In this document: positions 48,499 through 58,212 of the stretch, piece after piece | Position numbering within the stretch: the stretch's first letter is position 1 | How the letters are laid out: every line of letters begins with the position of its first letter | Origin: Rhodocyclaceae bacterium | GTDB taxonomy: Bacteria; Pseudomonadota; Gammaproteobacteria; Burkholderiales; Rhodocyclaceae | Assembly: GCA_030682175.1 (NCBI GenBank) | Contig: JAUXOM010000036.1 | Location: 1-64,000 of the forward strand | Reading direction: 5' to 3' | Length of the DNA stretch: 64,000 bases | Made by a program: the position numbers and the translations under genes | Notes under the pieces: model-generated | Databases searched by the model: none | What the model was told of the DNA's origin: nothing | Seen by the model: only the letters and a program-made list of their open reading frames with translations

Positions 48499-50142
48499 AT
48501 GAACAACCTATCCATCAGCAAGCGTATTTTCATCCTCATGCTGATCAGCAGCTTCGCGATGCTGGTCATTGCCGGCATCGGCTTGCGCGGCGAGCAGCGG
48601 GCCATCGCCGGATTGAAGAGCGTTTACGACTACAACGTTGTGCCACTGGTCGATCTGGGGGAAATCGGCAGTTTGCTCGCCATCAATACGAGCGAACTGC
48701 TACTCGCCATGCAGCATGACCCGCGTTCGCCGACTGTCGACACCCATGATCATCCGCTTGACGTCCATCTCACCAACTTCGCCCGGCGTCGCAGCGAAAT
48801 CAATGCGCTGTGGGACAAATACATGGCGACTGATCTCAATGCGGAGGAGAAGAGTCTCGCGGTCGAATTTGCCGACGCGAGCAAGGTCTGGATGGATAAA
48901 ACCGCCGGCCTGCTGGAGCGCATGAAGGGCGGTTTCTCGCCCGAACTGGCAAAGGATGTGCTGGCCGCCATGAACAACGAAGGGCAGGCCGCGCGCGCTG
49001 CCCACATCGGTTTGATGGAGTATCAGACCGATGCCGCTGCGGCAACCTACAAAAATGCCAATGACGCCCATGAACAAGGGGTACTTTGGTCGGTACTGAT
49101 CCTGCTCGGCGTCCTGGCGGGCACCTCCGGTTTTGCCTGGTTCCTCGCCCGCGCCATCACCGTGCCGATCAATACCTCGGTCGGCATTGCCGAGGCCATT
49201 GCCAATGGTGATCTGACCAGCGCCGTACCCGCGGGGGGCAAAGACGAAGCCGGCCGCCTGCTGGCTGCCTTCGCCAGTATGCAGGACGGCCTGCGCAGCA
49301 TGGTCGGTGCTTCGCAAAAGAGCGCGCAGGCGCTTTCGCGTGCCGCTCAGGACCTGACCGGCGCGGCCCGCCAGTCGGCGAGCGCCACTGCGGCGCAGAG
49401 CGAAGCGGCCGCGAGCATGGCGTCCGCCGTGGAAGAAATGTCGGTATCGATCGATCAGGTGCGCGACCATGCGCGCGAGGCGCGCACGGTTACCGCCAGC
49501 GCCGGCGACGAGTCGCGTGCCGGCGGCCAGGTGGTGCACTCGTCAGCCGAAGAAATGCGTCATGTGTCTGCCGCCGTCAATGAAGCGGCCGGCACCATTC
49601 GCGAACTGGAAGCTTACTCGAACGAAATCTCCTCGGTCATCAATGTCATCCGTGAAGTGGCTGACCAGACCAACCTGCTGGCGCTGAATGCGGCCATCGA
49701 GGCCGCACGGGCCGGCGAGCAGGGACGCGGTTTTGCCGTCGTTGCCGACGAAGTGAGGAAATTGGCCGAGCGCACCTCGGAATCGACCCGCACCATCGCC
49801 AGCGTGATCGACAAGGTGCAGGCCGGCGCGCGGCGCGCGGCGCATGAAATGGAAAGTGGCGTGGCCCGCGTCGATGGCGGCGTCAAACTTGCCCACCAGG
49901 CCGGCGAGTCGATCACCGGCATCCAGTCCTCTACCCAGCGCGTCAGTACCGTTGTCGATGACATTGGCAGCGCCCTCGACGAACAGGCCGTTGCCTCGCA
50001 GGAAATCGCCCGGGGTGTCGAACGCATCGCCACCATGTCGGAGGAAAACACCGCCAGCGTGCGGCAGACCACCGCCGCCGCCGAGCACCTGCAGGAACTG
50101 GCGGCCGAGCTCGATAAATCAGTGGCGCGCTTTCGCATCTGA
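48499..50142 (+). CDS. Methyl-accepting chemotaxis protein
   Basis: The 547-residue receptor has an N-terminal span ([20 protein letters not shown]), a periplasmic four-helix sensor (about 30-190), a second span ([20 protein letters not shown]), a HAMP domain and the cytoplasmic signalling domain. The hairpin tip is [20 protein letters not shown] with [20 protein letters not shown]. It has no C-terminal CheR-binding pentapeptide. AGGAG precedes the ATG. An AT-rich stretch from 48446 (TTGACT) may be the promoter. No chemotaxis operon is nearby. Confidence 0.96.
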   Translation: MNNLSISKRIFILMLISSFAMLVIAGIGLRGEQRAIAGLKSVYDYNVVPLVDLGEIGSLLAINTSELLLAMQHDPRSPTVDTHDHPLDVHLTNFARRRSEINALWDKYMATDLNAEEKSLAVEFADASKVWMDKTAGLLERMKGGFSPELAKDVLAAMNNEGQAARAAHIGLMEYQTDAAAATYKNANDAHEQGVLWSVLILLGVLAGTSGFAWFLARAITVPINTSVGIAEAIANGDLTSAVPAGGKDEAGRLLAAFASMQDGLRSMVGASQKSAQALSRAAQDLTGAARQSASATAAQSEAAASMASAVEEMSVSIDQVRDHAREARTVTASAGDESRAGGQVVHSSAEEMRHVSAAVNEAAGTIRELEAYSNEISSVINVIREVADQTNLLALNAAIEAARAGEQGRGFAVVADEVRKLAERTSESTRTIASVIDKVQAGARRAAHEMESGVARVDGGVKLAHQAGESITGIQSSTQRVSTVVDDIGSALDEQAVASQEIARGVERIATMSEENTASVRQTTAAAEHLQELAAELDKSVARFRI

Positions 50143-50151
50143 TCGTGTCCT

Positions 50152-50187
50152 CTCCCGTTGTCGCGCCCCAGGGCGGGGCAACGGGAG
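50152..50187 (+). terminator. Terminator-like hairpin after the chemotaxis receptor
   Basis: CTCCCGTTG and CAACGGGAG are separated by 18 bases that can also fold (CGCCCC/GGGGC). It has no long T run, so strength is uncertain. It lies between convergent genes. Confidence 0.55.
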
Positions 50188-50203
50188 TTCGTCGGCTTGC
50201 CTT

Positions 50204-50902
50204 TTATTTATGCTTGCCGTCCTTGTCGCACATCACGCCGGGCATCGACAGGCGTGCCTGATAGGCTGATATGGCCACCAGTTGCGCGTCGCTATAGTTC
50301 TCGATGACCTTGACCATTTCCTTATTAATGTTGTTGCGCGTGCCGTCACGAATCGCCGTCATCTGGCGCAGCAGGTATTTGTAATGTTGGCCGGCGATCA
50401 CCGGGTAGTACTTTTCCTCGTTGCCGGCCCCATTCTTGCCATGGCACTTGATGCAGCCTTGTTCATATAGCTTCTTGCCCATGGCAATCTGCTGGGCGGC
50501 ATCGGCGCCTTCATATCTGTCATTGTTGCCGGGAATGCACAGTTCTTCGATGTGAGCAGCAATATCGGCCATGACTTGCGGATCGGTGATTTCCTGGATG
50601 AACGGGTACATGGTCGGACTATCGCGGTGACCCGACCGGATGTCGATCATCTGTTTGACCAGTACCGCCGCATGCTGGCCGGCAAGTTGCGGGTAGGAAC
50701 CGTCGGCTTTGCCCGCGCCGGAAGGCAGGTGGCAGGCACTGCAAATCACGTAGGCTTGCTTGCCGCGCTCGGCATCGCCCTTCTTGGCCAATGCCGCCGG
50801 GGACGGGGCGCTGGCGGCCACGGGCTTCTGTCGTTGATCGGCGGCCATGGCAAAGTGAGAAATCACAGGGGCGACAAGGGCCAGAATCAGCATTAATTTC
50901 AT
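50204..50902 (-). CDS. Diheme c4-type cytochrome c
   Basis: The 232-residue secreted protein has a signal peptide (MKLMLILALVAPVISHFAMA) and two CxxCH sites, CSACH and CIKCH, in tandem domains, as in cytochrome c4. Each domain has a late Met candidate ligand (TMYPFIQEI and KEMVKVIENY). It probably carries electrons to a terminal oxidase. The start at 50902 is preceded by GAGG; the longer frame is rejected. It lies opposite to the copper/oxidase assembly genes downstream. Confidence 0.9.
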   Translation of the reverse strand: MKLMLILALVAPVISHFAMAADQRQKPVAASAPSPAALAKKGDAERGKQAYVICSACHLPSGAGKADGSYPQLAGQHAAVLVKQMIDIRSGHRDSPTMYPFIQEITDPQVMADIAAHIEELCIPGNNDRYEGADAAQQIAMGKKLYEQGCIKCHGKNGAGNEEKYYPVIAGQHYKYLLRQMTAIRDGTRNNINKEMVKVIENYSDAQLVAISAYQARLSMPGVMCDKDGKHK

Positions 50903-51087
50903 AATTTCATCCTCGTCATTTATATATGAATATTGTCGCAGAAGAAATATAAGCAAATATTGATATACCTCAACAAATTCACAACATCAGTATGTTAGCC
51001 ATTGGCGGGTGGGCGATGGCAGCTATTTTGTTATGCTTGCCGCCAGGCATCAGCCTTCACTGAAATCCCGCTTCTCCTTTCCCCTCT

Positions 51088-51558
51088 ATGTCCGCCCGCA
51101 GATCCATTCTTGTTGATTTGGCCATGATCCTCACCCTGATTTTGATCGGGGTGGCGGGATACAAGTTATCTCCCTTGTTGCTGCCCAAGGCTGATGTGAC
51201 CGTCAGCCCCAATCCCGGTTGCGACCTGCATGTCGGGGCCTGCAGCGCTACTTTGCCCACGGGTGGCAAACTCGATTTTGCGGTAACGCCGCGCCCGATT
51301 CCGGTTACTGCGCCGCTGGAATTGCTTGTCGAACTCGATGGATTTGAGGCTGACAAGGTTGCGGTTGATTTTGCCGGGGTCGATATGGCGATGGGTTTCA
51401 ACCGTCCCACCCTCGCTGCTACCGGCCCTGGACGTTTTTCCGGCCAAACTACCCTGCCGGTCTGTGTCACCGGGCGCATGGTCTGGCAGGCGACCGTGCT
51501 AATAGAAACCGGCCGCACCCGCATCGCCGTGCCTTTCCGCTTTGATGCCGGACAGTAA
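51088..51558 (+). CDS. Membrane-anchored FixH/YtkA-like protein
   Basis: The 156-residue protein has one N-terminal span (LVDLAMILTLILIGVAGYKL) and a periplasmic beta-rich domain. PLELLVELDGF, the motif MAMGFNRPTLAATGPGRFSG and LPVCVTGRMVWQ resemble FixH/YtkA-type domains linked to copper and oxidase assembly. It is followed after 32 bases by a SCO gene, which supports that role. No strong ribosome-binding site precedes the ATG. The family call is tentative. Confidence 0.65.
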   Translation: MSARRSILVDLAMILTLILIGVAGYKLSPLLLPKADVTVSPNPGCDLHVGACSATLPTGGKLDFAVTPRPIPVTAPLELLVELDGFEADKVAVDFAGVDMAMGFNRPTLAATGPGRFSGQTTLPVCVTGRMVWQATVLIETGRTRIAVPFRFDAGQ

Positions 51559-51590
51559 GGCGGGGGCTTCATAAGGATGGCTGACAAAAA

Positions 51591-52223
51591 ATGAGAGGAC
51601 TGCTGGTTGCAATCAATGTGTTGCTGGTATCGGTGATTCTCGGCCTGGTCCTTTACTGGCATCCTGCGCAGGAGAAAACTTCTGCCTCCGGCAATCAGCT
51701 CCCTCACGCTGTACTGAATGTTCCACTTGCCGCGCCACCGGTCGGCGGCGACTTCACCCTGGATGGCCCCGCGGGTCCGCTTGCGCTGGCCGATCTGCGC
51801 GGCAAGCTGGTGGTGCTGCAATTCGGTTACACCTACTGCCCTGATATTTGTCCGACCGGGTTATCGATCATGGCTCAAATGCTTGCCAGTTTGACTCCGG
51901 GCGAGCTGGCCAAGGTCCAGGTGTTGTTTGTCAGCGTCGACCCGGAACGCGACAAGGTCGCGCGGCTGATCGAGTACACGACCTTCTTTCACCCGTCCAT
52001 CATCGGCCTGACAGGCCAGCCGGTACGTCTCGCCGAAATCGCTGGCCGCTATGGCGCTGCATTCGTCCGGCAGGATAATGTCTCGGCGGGCGGCTACGTC
52101 ATCGACCACACTGCCCTGACCTACCTGATTGACCGGGACGGTCGCCTGGTTGCCAGTCTGCCTCACGCCTTGCCGGCCGAGCAGTTGGCCACTGAGATTC
52201 GCAAACACTTACCCAACAACTGA
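51591..52223 (+). CDS. SCO1/SenC copper chaperone
   Basis: This 210-residue membrane-anchored thioredoxin-like protein delivers copper to cytochrome oxidase. One N-terminal span (LLVAINVLLVSVILGLVLYW) is followed by the domain with the copper-binding YTYCPDICPTGL and the distal His in GYVIDHTALTYLID. LFVSVDPERD is the family strand. It lies between the FixH-like and PCuAC genes. Confidence 0.93.
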   Translation: MRGLLVAINVLLVSVILGLVLYWHPAQEKTSASGNQLPHAVLNVPLAAPPVGGDFTLDGPAGPLALADLRGKLVVLQFGYTYCPDICPTGLSIMAQMLASLTPGELAKVQVLFVSVDPERDKVARLIEYTTFFHPSIIGLTGQPVRLAEIAGRYGAAFVRQDNVSAGGYVIDHTALTYLIDRDGRLVASLPHALPAEQLATEIRKHLPNN

Positions 52224-52241
52224 AAGGAGCAAGGACCCGAC

Positions 52242-52739
52242 ATGAAACTTTCTCTCCCGCTGGCCCTCCTTGCCTTGACCAGTTGCGCCGCTCCTGCCTG
52301 TGCCGCGGGCATGGCCGACCAGGTCAGCGTGATCGATCCCCATGTGCGCCTGGCCCCGCCCGGCGCCAAGGTCACCGGCGCATACATGACCCTCAGGAAT
52401 GCCGGCGACAGGGCAGCCCCGGTGGTCACGGCCGGCTCCGCGGCCGCCAAAGTCACCGAGTTGCACAACCACATCAACGACGGTGGCGTGATGCGCATGC
52501 GCCAAGTAAAGGAAATCGTCGTGCCGGCCAAGGGCGAAGTGATGCTGAAGCCCGGCAGCTACCATGTCATGCTGATCGACATGCAGGCGCCGCTCAAGGA
52601 TGGCGACAGGGTTGTCATCACCCTCGGTTTCGCCGACGGCAGCAGCAAGACCGTCGAAGTGCCCGTGAAAAGGCCGACCGCCGCAATGCCACCCACGGGC
52701 GACATCGGCGGCATGGATCACAGCAAGATGAAGCACTGA
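52242..52739 (+). CDS. Periplasmic copper chaperone PCu(A)C
   Basis: The 165-residue protein has a signal peptide (MKLSLPLALLALTSCAAPAC; a lipobox-like Cys is possible) and the PCuAC domain. The copper site H-M...H-M is visible in ELHNHINDGGVMRMRQV and PGSYHVMLIDM. The His/Met-rich tail (GGMDHSKMKH) may bind more copper. AAAGGAG precedes the start. It works with SCO in loading the CuA centre. Confidence 0.93.
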   Translation: MKLSLPLALLALTSCAAPACAAGMADQVSVIDPHVRLAPPGAKVTGAYMTLRNAGDRAAPVVTAGSAAAKVTELHNHINDGGVMRMRQVKEIVVPAKGEVMLKPGSYHVMLIDMQAPLKDGDRVVITLGFADGSSKTVEVPVKRPTAAMPPTGDIGGMDHSKMKH

Positions 52740-52744
52740 GCGAG

Positions 52745-53030
52745 GGGCGGGCCGATCACGGTCGACAAAGGTAGTCTCGCCGCCGGGCCGCCCTTTTCCC
52801 GCAAGCGGGTAAAGGGCTTTCTGATGGCTCCCCCTCTCCCGCAAGGGGCGAGGGGAGAAAGGCAGCAGCCTCGCCGCCGGGCCGCCCCAAGGCGAGGCGG
52901 CACGCGGCGCCAGCCGCAACCCGCGCCAAAGCATGAACGGGAGCTCTCCGTGACAGACGAGCGCAGCGAGCCACAGTCACCTCCCCCGCGAGGGGGAGGC
53001 CGGGAGGGGGCGGGTTCACCTCCCCTCGTT
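52745..53030. repeat. GC-rich dispersed repeat, inverted relative to 63605-63880
   Basis: This is a 276-base gap of hairpin modules: CTCGCCGCCGGGCCGCCC (twice), CCCTCTCCCGCAAGGGGCGAG, and CACCTCCCCCGCGAGGGGGAGG. The same modules occur in reverse order and strand near the right edge. There is no gene in it. Confidence 0.85.
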
Positions 53031-53882
53031 CGCAATGGTGATGAAGTGCGCCAGGCGCAGCGGATGGATTGCGCCACTGGCGACCGCCGCCTTGAGTCCG
53101 CAATCGGGTTCGTTGTCATGGCGGCAATCGCGGAAACGGCAATGAGCGAGGTGAGCCGGGAACTCGACGAAGCCCATTTCGATCTCACCGCGTGTCAGAT
53201 GGGCGAGGCCGAATTCCTGCAGGCCGGGCGAATCGATAAGCATACCGCCACCGGGCAAAGGGTAGCGGCGTGCATGGGTGGTGGTGTGCTTGCCGGCATC
53301 GAGCGCGGTGGAAATCTCGCGCGTCGCAGCGCCGGCCTCGGGAATCAGAATATTGGTGATGGTGGACTTGCCCATGCCGCTTTGGCCAACCAGTACCGAA
53401 ACCTGACCGGCGAGCCATGGCAACAGTGGCTTGGCATCAGTCAAAGCGCTGAGTTCGACCACGGGGATACCCAGCCCGGCAAATGGCGCGAGTTGCTCGC
53501 GCGCCGCAGGCAGGCTTGCGGTCAGGTCGGCCTTGTTGAGCACGATGACAGCGCGCATCTGTTCGTGTTGCGCAGCGACGAGGGCACGCGAGATCAATTC
53601 GGTGGAAAATCCCGGTTCGGTAGCGACCACCAGCACGATCTGCGTCGCATTGGCGGCAATCAGTTTCTGTTTCCACTGGTCGCTGCGGTAAAGCAGCGAA
53701 CTGCGCGGCGCATGGCCGAGAATCTGTGCTTCGGTGTCGTGGAGCGGCCCCAGCGTGACGCGGTCGCCGCAGGCATAGGGACTTTTCTTGCCGCGCGGGA
53801 TGCCATTGACGCTGCGACCGTCATCCAGTTCAACCTCGTAGTGGCGGCCAAAGGCGGCGACGATGGTGCCGGTCAAAGTCAA
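53016..53882 (-). CDS. rsgA: Ribosome small subunit biogenesis GTPase RsgA
   Basis: The 288-residue circularly permuted GTPase aids late 30S assembly. An N-terminal OB fold (GTIVAAFGRHYEVELDDGRS) precedes the G4 NKAD, G1 GQSGMGKST and G3 DSPG motifs in permuted order. The C-terminal zinc site has CRFRDCRH and C in EPDCGLKAAV. The C-terminus overlaps the GC-rich repeat by a few codons. A tandem repeat region lies just upstream of its start. Confidence 0.96.
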   Translation of the reverse strand: MTLTGTIVAAFGRHYEVELDDGRSVNGIPRGKKSPYACGDRVTLGPLHDTEAQILGHAPRSSLLYRSDQWKQKLIAANATQIVLVVATEPGFSTELISRALVAAQHEQMRAVIVLNKADLTASLPAAREQLAPFAGLGIPVVELSALTDAKPLLPWLAGQVSVLVGQSGMGKSTITNILIPEAGAATREISTALDAGKHTTTHARRYPLPGGGMLIDSPGLQEFGLAHLTRGEIEMGFVEFPAHLAHCRFRDCRHDNEPDCGLKAAVASGAIHPLRLAHFITIANEGR

Positions 53883-54048
53883 TGATCCCCCCCCCGAAAA
53901 GCCGCTGCGCGCCGTTCACCCCCCAGGGGGCGAAGAAACACTTGGGGCGGCCCGGCGTGTAATTGATCCCCCCCCGAAAAAGCCGCTGCGCGACTTTCTC
54001 CCCCCAGGGGGCGAAGAAACACTTGGGGCGGCCCGGCGTGTTTCTTCA
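53883..54048. repeat. Tandem roughly 80-base GC-rich repeat
   Basis: Two near-identical units contain GATCCCCCCCCGAAAAGCCG, then GGGGGCGAAGAAACACTTGG and GCGGCCCGGCGTGT. A related unit is inside the M48 gene at 54624-54712. It lies between rsgA and the M48 gene, both on the - strand. Confidence 0.85.
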
Positions 54049-55404
54049 CAAACTTACTGTACGCAAATGTGCGATGCGCTGACTGGCGGGCGGATGCGAG
54101 TCGTAAAACAGCGAAAAGAGCGGGTCGGGCGTCAGCGTTGCCGCATTGTCACGGTAAAGCTTGACCAGTGCGGCGATCAATTCGTTGCCGTTGGCCTGTC
54201 TTGCCGCATACGCGTCGGCCTCGAATTCGTGGCGTCGCGACAGCCATGACATGAGCGGGGTGAAGGGGAAGGTGAAAACCGGCAATACCAGCGAGAAGAG
54301 GATCAGAGCCATCGCCGTGCTCATGGCGCTGTTTTGCGCCGTCCCGCCAGTCCCGACTTTTAATCCTTCATAAAACCACGACTGGTCGATGACCTGGCCC
54401 AGCAGCCAGAGCAGGGCGAGCGACAGCGCGGCCATCACGGCGATGCGTTTCCAGACATGGCGATGCTTGTAATGTCCCAACTCGTGCGCGAGCACCGCCT
54501 CGACCTCGCCGGGTGCCAGTTTGTCGAGCAGGGTGTCGAAGAAGACGATGCGCTTGGCGCGGCCAAAGCCGGTGAAATAGGCGTTGCCGTGAGCCGAACG
54601 CTTCGAGCCGTCCATGACATAAATCCCCCCCCCGAAGCCCTCGCTTCGCTCGGCCCTCCCCCCGGGGGGAGCAGGAAGACTCTTGGGGCGGCCCGGCGAG
54701 TCTTCCTCCCCGGAACTGGCAAAACCGCAGCGCGCCAGCAGCGCTTCGATGCGGGTTTTCATCTCACCTTCGGCCAGCGGGGTGAACTTGTTGAACAGCG
54801 GCGCGATGAAGGTCGGGTAGAGCAGCAGCACCAGCAGGTTGAAGCCCAGCCAGGCGGCCCAGACGTAGAGCCACCAGCGCTCGCCCATCGCGCCCATCAG
54901 CCACAGCACGGCGAGCAGCAGGGGCACGCCGATCAGCACCGTCAACAGCAGTTGTTTAAGAAGATCGGCGACGTACAGGCCCGGTGTCATCTTGTTGAAG
55001 CCGAAGTGCGCTTCGAGCGAAAAGGTGCGGTACAGGGAAAACGGCAGGCTGACACAGAAGCCGGCAACACTGACGCTGGCGAACAAGGCCAAGCCGTGGG
55101 TGTAGCCCGCGCCGGCGAAAATATCGCGCCAGAACTGGTCGAATGCTGTCAGCAGGCCACCAAAAGTGAACAGCAGCAACAATAAGGCATCGACCGTCAG
55201 TTCGATGATGCCGAGGCGAATCTTGGCGCGTGAATAGTCGGCTGCTTTCTGGTGATCGGCGAGGTCGATGCGCTCGGCAAATTCGGCGGGCACCGTGGCG
55301 CGATGCGCAGCAACATGCCGCAGCTGGCGTAACGCCAGCCACACGCGCATGCCGGTAGTCAATGCCAGCAGTGTCAGAAAGACAATTGAGAAGAGTGCAG
55401 CCAC
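54046..55404 (-). CDS. M48 family (Ste24-like) membrane peptidase with repeat-encoded insertion
   Basis: The 452-residue multi-span zinc protease has HELGH in [17 protein letters not shown] (about residue 305) and a distal Glu in [14 protein letters not shown]. The fold resembles CAAX prenyl protease 1 / Ste24. Residues about 231-258 ([17 protein letters not shown] and following) are encoded by a GC-rich dispersed repeat and replace a short link before [14 protein letters not shown]. The frame is kept. The gene lies divergent from orn, a common betaproteobacterial arrangement. Confidence 0.93.
   Translation of the reverse strand: MAALFSIVFLTLLALTTGMRVWLALRQLRHVAAHRATVPAEFAERIDLADHQKAADYSRAKIRLGIIELTVDALLLLLFTFGGLLTAFDQFWRDIFAGAGYTHGLALFASVSVAGFCVSLPFSLYRTFSLEAHFGFNKMTPGLYVADLLKQLLLTVLIGVPLLLAVLWLMGAMGERWWLYVWAAWLGFNLLVLLLYPTFIAPLFNKFTPLAEGEMKTRIEALLARCGFASSGEEDSPGRPKSLPAPPGGRAERSEGFGGGIYVMDGSKRSAHGNAYFTGFGRAKRIVFFDTLLDKLAPGEVEAVLAHELGHYKHRHVWKRIAVMAALSLALLWLLGQVIDQSWFYEGLKVGTGGTAQNSAMSTAMALILFSLVLPVFTFPFTPLMSWLSRRHEFEADAYAARQANGNELIAALVKLYRDNAATLTPDPLFSLFYDSHPPASQRIAHLRTVSL
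54624..54712. repeat. GC-rich repeat within the M48 gene
   Basis: The unit has ATCCCCCCCCCGAAGCCCTC, CCCCCGGGGGGAGC and CTTGGGGCGGCCCGGCGAG, related to the tandem repeat at 53883-54048. It is in frame and encodes about 28 residues. Confidence 0.85.
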
Positions 55405-55472
55405 AAGAAGTAAGTTTGGGGAAATGTGCCAGAATGCAAGCTGTAAAAAAACCGCTGGAAAACAGAAGAATT

Positions 55473-56018
55473 ATGGCACAAGACCAAAATGCCCTCGTCT
55501 GGCTCGACATGGAAATGACCGGGCTCGACCCTGACAGCGACCGCATCATCGAGCTGGCGATGGTGATCACCAATTCACAGCTTGAAGTGGTTGTCGAAAG
55601 CGTGGCATGGGCGGTGCACCAGTCCGATGAAGTGCTTGCAGCGATGGACGCCTGGAACCAGAAAGCGCACAGCAAGTCCGGACTGATCGAAAAGGTCAAG
55701 GCGTCGGCACTGGCCGAGGCCGAGATCGAGGCGCAGGCGCTCGATTTCCTGAAGCGCCATGTGCCGACGGGCAAGTCGCCGATGTGCGGCAATTCGATTT
55801 GCCAGGACCGCCGTTTCATGGCGCGTTACATGCCGAAGCTGGAAACCTATTTTCATTACCGCAACCTCGATGTGTCGACGCTGAAGGAGCTGTGCAAGCG
55901 CTGGACCCCGGAAATCGCCAAGGGTGTCAAGAAAGGTGGCAAGCATGAGGCGCTCGCCGATATCTACGAGTCGATCGAGGAGCTCAAGTATTACCGCGAA
56001 CACTTTTTGAAGGTCTGA
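55473..56018 (+). CDS. orn: Oligoribonuclease
   Basis: The 181-residue DEDDh exonuclease degrades 2-5 base RNAs and pGpG. The sequence has [20 protein letters not shown] with the first acidic pair, [17 protein letters not shown], and [18 protein letters not shown] with the final Asp. The start at 55473 fits the family. It is divergent from the M48 gene and 10 bases before the sensor-exonuclease gene, so the two exonucleases are probably cotranscribed. Confidence 0.97.
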   Translation: MAQDQNALVWLDMEMTGLDPDSDRIIELAMVITNSQLEVVVESVAWAVHQSDEVLAAMDAWNQKAHSKSGLIEKVKASALAEAEIEAQALDFLKRHVPTGKSPMCGNSICQDRRFMARYMPKLETYFHYRNLDVSTLKELCKRWTPEIAKGVKKGGKHEALADIYESIEELKYYREHFLKV

Positions 56019-56028
56019 GACGGTTGGC

Positions 56029-58206
56029 ATGAAACCGCGGCTGATACTTCTGATCGTTGCCATCATTCTGTTGATGGCGGCACCCTTGCTGTTGACGGGT
56101 TGGCTGTTGTGGTCGGATATGTCCGCTGAAAATCGTCTGCTGTTTGCCCAGCTTGTCGAGCCACGCATCAACCTGGCAATTTTTGTGCTGGTGGTGATGG
56201 CTTTCCTGGGAGCCGCGTTGGCGCGCCTGCTTTGGCGCGAATACCCGGGCGCGGCATTGAAGTTGGGTGAGGCGATCGGCGTGATGACCGGTCCCAACCC
56301 GGCATATCGTCCCGAGGTCGGGGCAGTGGCGCCGGAATTGCGCACCCTGGCCGAGGCAATGGGGGTTCTGGCCGATCAGCGCGATGCGGCACGTCAGGAT
56401 GCCGTAGCGCAGGCTGACCAGTCGCGCGCCACGCTGGAGGCCGAACGGAACCGGCTGGCCGCGCTGATGGCGGATCTGCCGCTGCCGGTGATGGTCTGCA
56501 ATCTGGATGGACGGATCCTGCTCTACAACAATCGTGCCCGCCTGCAGGCAAGTGCGCTGCTACCTGATCTGCATAGTTCGAGCGCCGTCATCGGACTGGG
56601 GCGCTCGATCTACGGGGTGTTTGACCGCGCGCTGATCTCGCATGCGCTGGATTCCCTGCAGCATCGCCTCGAACGTGAAGGCAGCCAGCCGCTGGTCAGC
56701 TTCATCACCACCACCCGCGCCGGCCAGTTGATCCGGGTGCAGATGGCACCGGTAATCGCGGCGCCCGGCATCACTCCCGAAGATGTGGCGGAAAAGCCGT
56801 CGCAGCGCAGCATTGGCGGCTACGTGCTGGTCCTGGAGAACATTACCCGTGCCCTGGAAAGCGGTGCGCAATGCGACCGCACGGTGCAGGTGCTGGCGGA
56901 CGAAACGCGGGCTGCGCTGGCGGGCATTCGGGGCAGTTTGCAGGGTTTGCGCACGGCGCCCGATGCAGCCAGGATCAAGGCGGCGGTGGATGCGATCAAT
57001 GACGAATTGCAGATTCTGACGGTACGCCTGAACCAGTCGGCGCAGGAATATGCCACCACCCTGGTAAACCGCTTGCCGCTCGAGGAAATGCTCGGTGCCG
57101 ATCTGGTGATGGCGGTGGGACGGCGCATCGAAAGCCGGCTTGGCGTGAAGGCCAAGATCGATGACGTGGTGCAGGATCTGTGGGTGAAGGTCGACAGTTT
57201 CTCGATTACCCAGGCGCTGAGCTTCCTGACCGCCAAGCTGGAAGAGAGTTTTTCCGTCAAGCTGGTGCGGCTGCGCTTGATGCACAGTGGCCGCATGTTG
57301 CAGCTGGAATTGCGCTGGGCCGGTATCGCCGTATCTTCCGAAACCCTGCTGGGTTGGCAGATCGAACCCATGTCGGTAGCGGGGGAGACCACGCCGCTGA
57401 CCTTGCGCGACGTGACCGATCGCCACGGTGGCCAGTTGTCCTGCGGCCGCGATTCGGCGATCCAGCAATCATTCTTCCGTTTGCAGATTCCGGTGGCCGA
57501 AGCGCAGATTGCCGGTGAGGGCACCCATCTGGTGCACGTGGAGAGCCGTCCGGAGTTCTACGATTTCGACCTGTTCAAACGTGTCGGCGAGGATCATGCG
57601 CACGACGACATGCCGCTCGCCGATCTTGCCTATACGGTTTTCGATACCGAAACCACGGGACTGGAGCCCTCGGCCGGCGACGAGATCATCCAGATCGGCG
57701 CGGTGCGCATCGTCAATGGCCGCCTGCTGCGTTTCGAGAATATCGATCAGCTGGTTGATCCGCGGCGCCGCCTGCGCCCGGAAAGCATCAAGATCCACGG
57801 CATTACCGAAGACATGGTGCGCGGCCAGCCGACCATCGCCACCGTGCTGCCGCAGTTCCACACCTTCTGCGCGGACACCGTGCTGGTGGCGCACAACGCC
57901 GCCTTCGACATGCGCTTTCTCCAGCTCAAGGAAGAGCCGCTTGGCCTCCGCTTCAACCACGCGGTGCTCGATACGCTGCTCCTCTCGGCATTGGTTCACC
58001 CCAATCAGGAGAGCCACAAGCTTGAAGCCATCGCCGAACGTTTTGGCATCACCATCATTGGCCGCCATACCGCGCTCGGCGATGCGATTGTCACTGCCGA
58101 GGTATTTCTGCGCATACTCCCGATGCTTGCCGAAATGGGCATTCACACGCTCGGCCAGGCGCATGCCGCGGCCGAAAAAACCTACTACGCACGCCTCAAA
58201 TACTGA
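56029..58206 (+). CDS. Membrane sensor-kinase-like protein fused to a DnaQ-type 3'-5' exonuclease
   Basis: This is a 725-residue fusion. Two N-terminal spans (about 5-27 and 48-68) anchor it. A linker helix rich in Ala/Arg follows, then a PAS-like domain (LPLPVMVCNLDGRILLYNNR, about 148-260), a helical region with DETRAALAGIRGSLQGLRTA in the place of a kinase dimerisation helix but lacking a clear phospho-His, and a degenerate ATPase-like domain (about 350-500). Residues 534-725 form a complete DEDDh exonuclease: D539 and E541 in VFDTETTGL, D627 in HNAAFDMRF, H680 and D685 in RHTALGDA. It follows orn and precedes a CBS/nucleotidyltransferase gene by six bases. Confidence 0.88.
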   Translation: MKPRLILLIVAIILLMAAPLLLTGWLLWSDMSAENRLLFAQLVEPRINLAIFVLVVMAFLGAALARLLWREYPGAALKLGEAIGVMTGPNPAYRPEVGAVAPELRTLAEAMGVLADQRDAARQDAVAQADQSRATLEAERNRLAALMADLPLPVMVCNLDGRILLYNNRARLQASALLPDLHSSSAVIGLGRSIYGVFDRALISHALDSLQHRLEREGSQPLVSFITTTRAGQLIRVQMAPVIAAPGITPEDVAEKPSQRSIGGYVLVLENITRALESGAQCDRTVQVLADETRAALAGIRGSLQGLRTAPDAARIKAAVDAINDELQILTVRLNQSAQEYATTLVNRLPLEEMLGADLVMAVGRRIESRLGVKAKIDDVVQDLWVKVDSFSITQALSFLTAKLEESFSVKLVRLRLMHSGRMLQLELRWAGIAVSSETLLGWQIEPMSVAGETTPLTLRDVTDRHGGQLSCGRDSAIQQSFFRLQIPVAEAQIAGEGTHLVHVESRPEFYDFDLFKRVGEDHAHDDMPLADLAYTVFDTETTGLEPSAGDEIIQIGAVRIVNGRLLRFENIDQLVDPRRRLRPESIKIHGITEDMVRGQPTIATVLPQFHTFCADTVLVAHNAAFDMRFLQLKEEPLGLRFNHAVLDTLLLSALVHPNQESHKLEAIAERFGITIIGRHTALGDAIVTAEVFLRILPMLAEMGIHTLGQAHAAAEKTYYARLKY

Positions 58207-58212
58207 ACCCTC

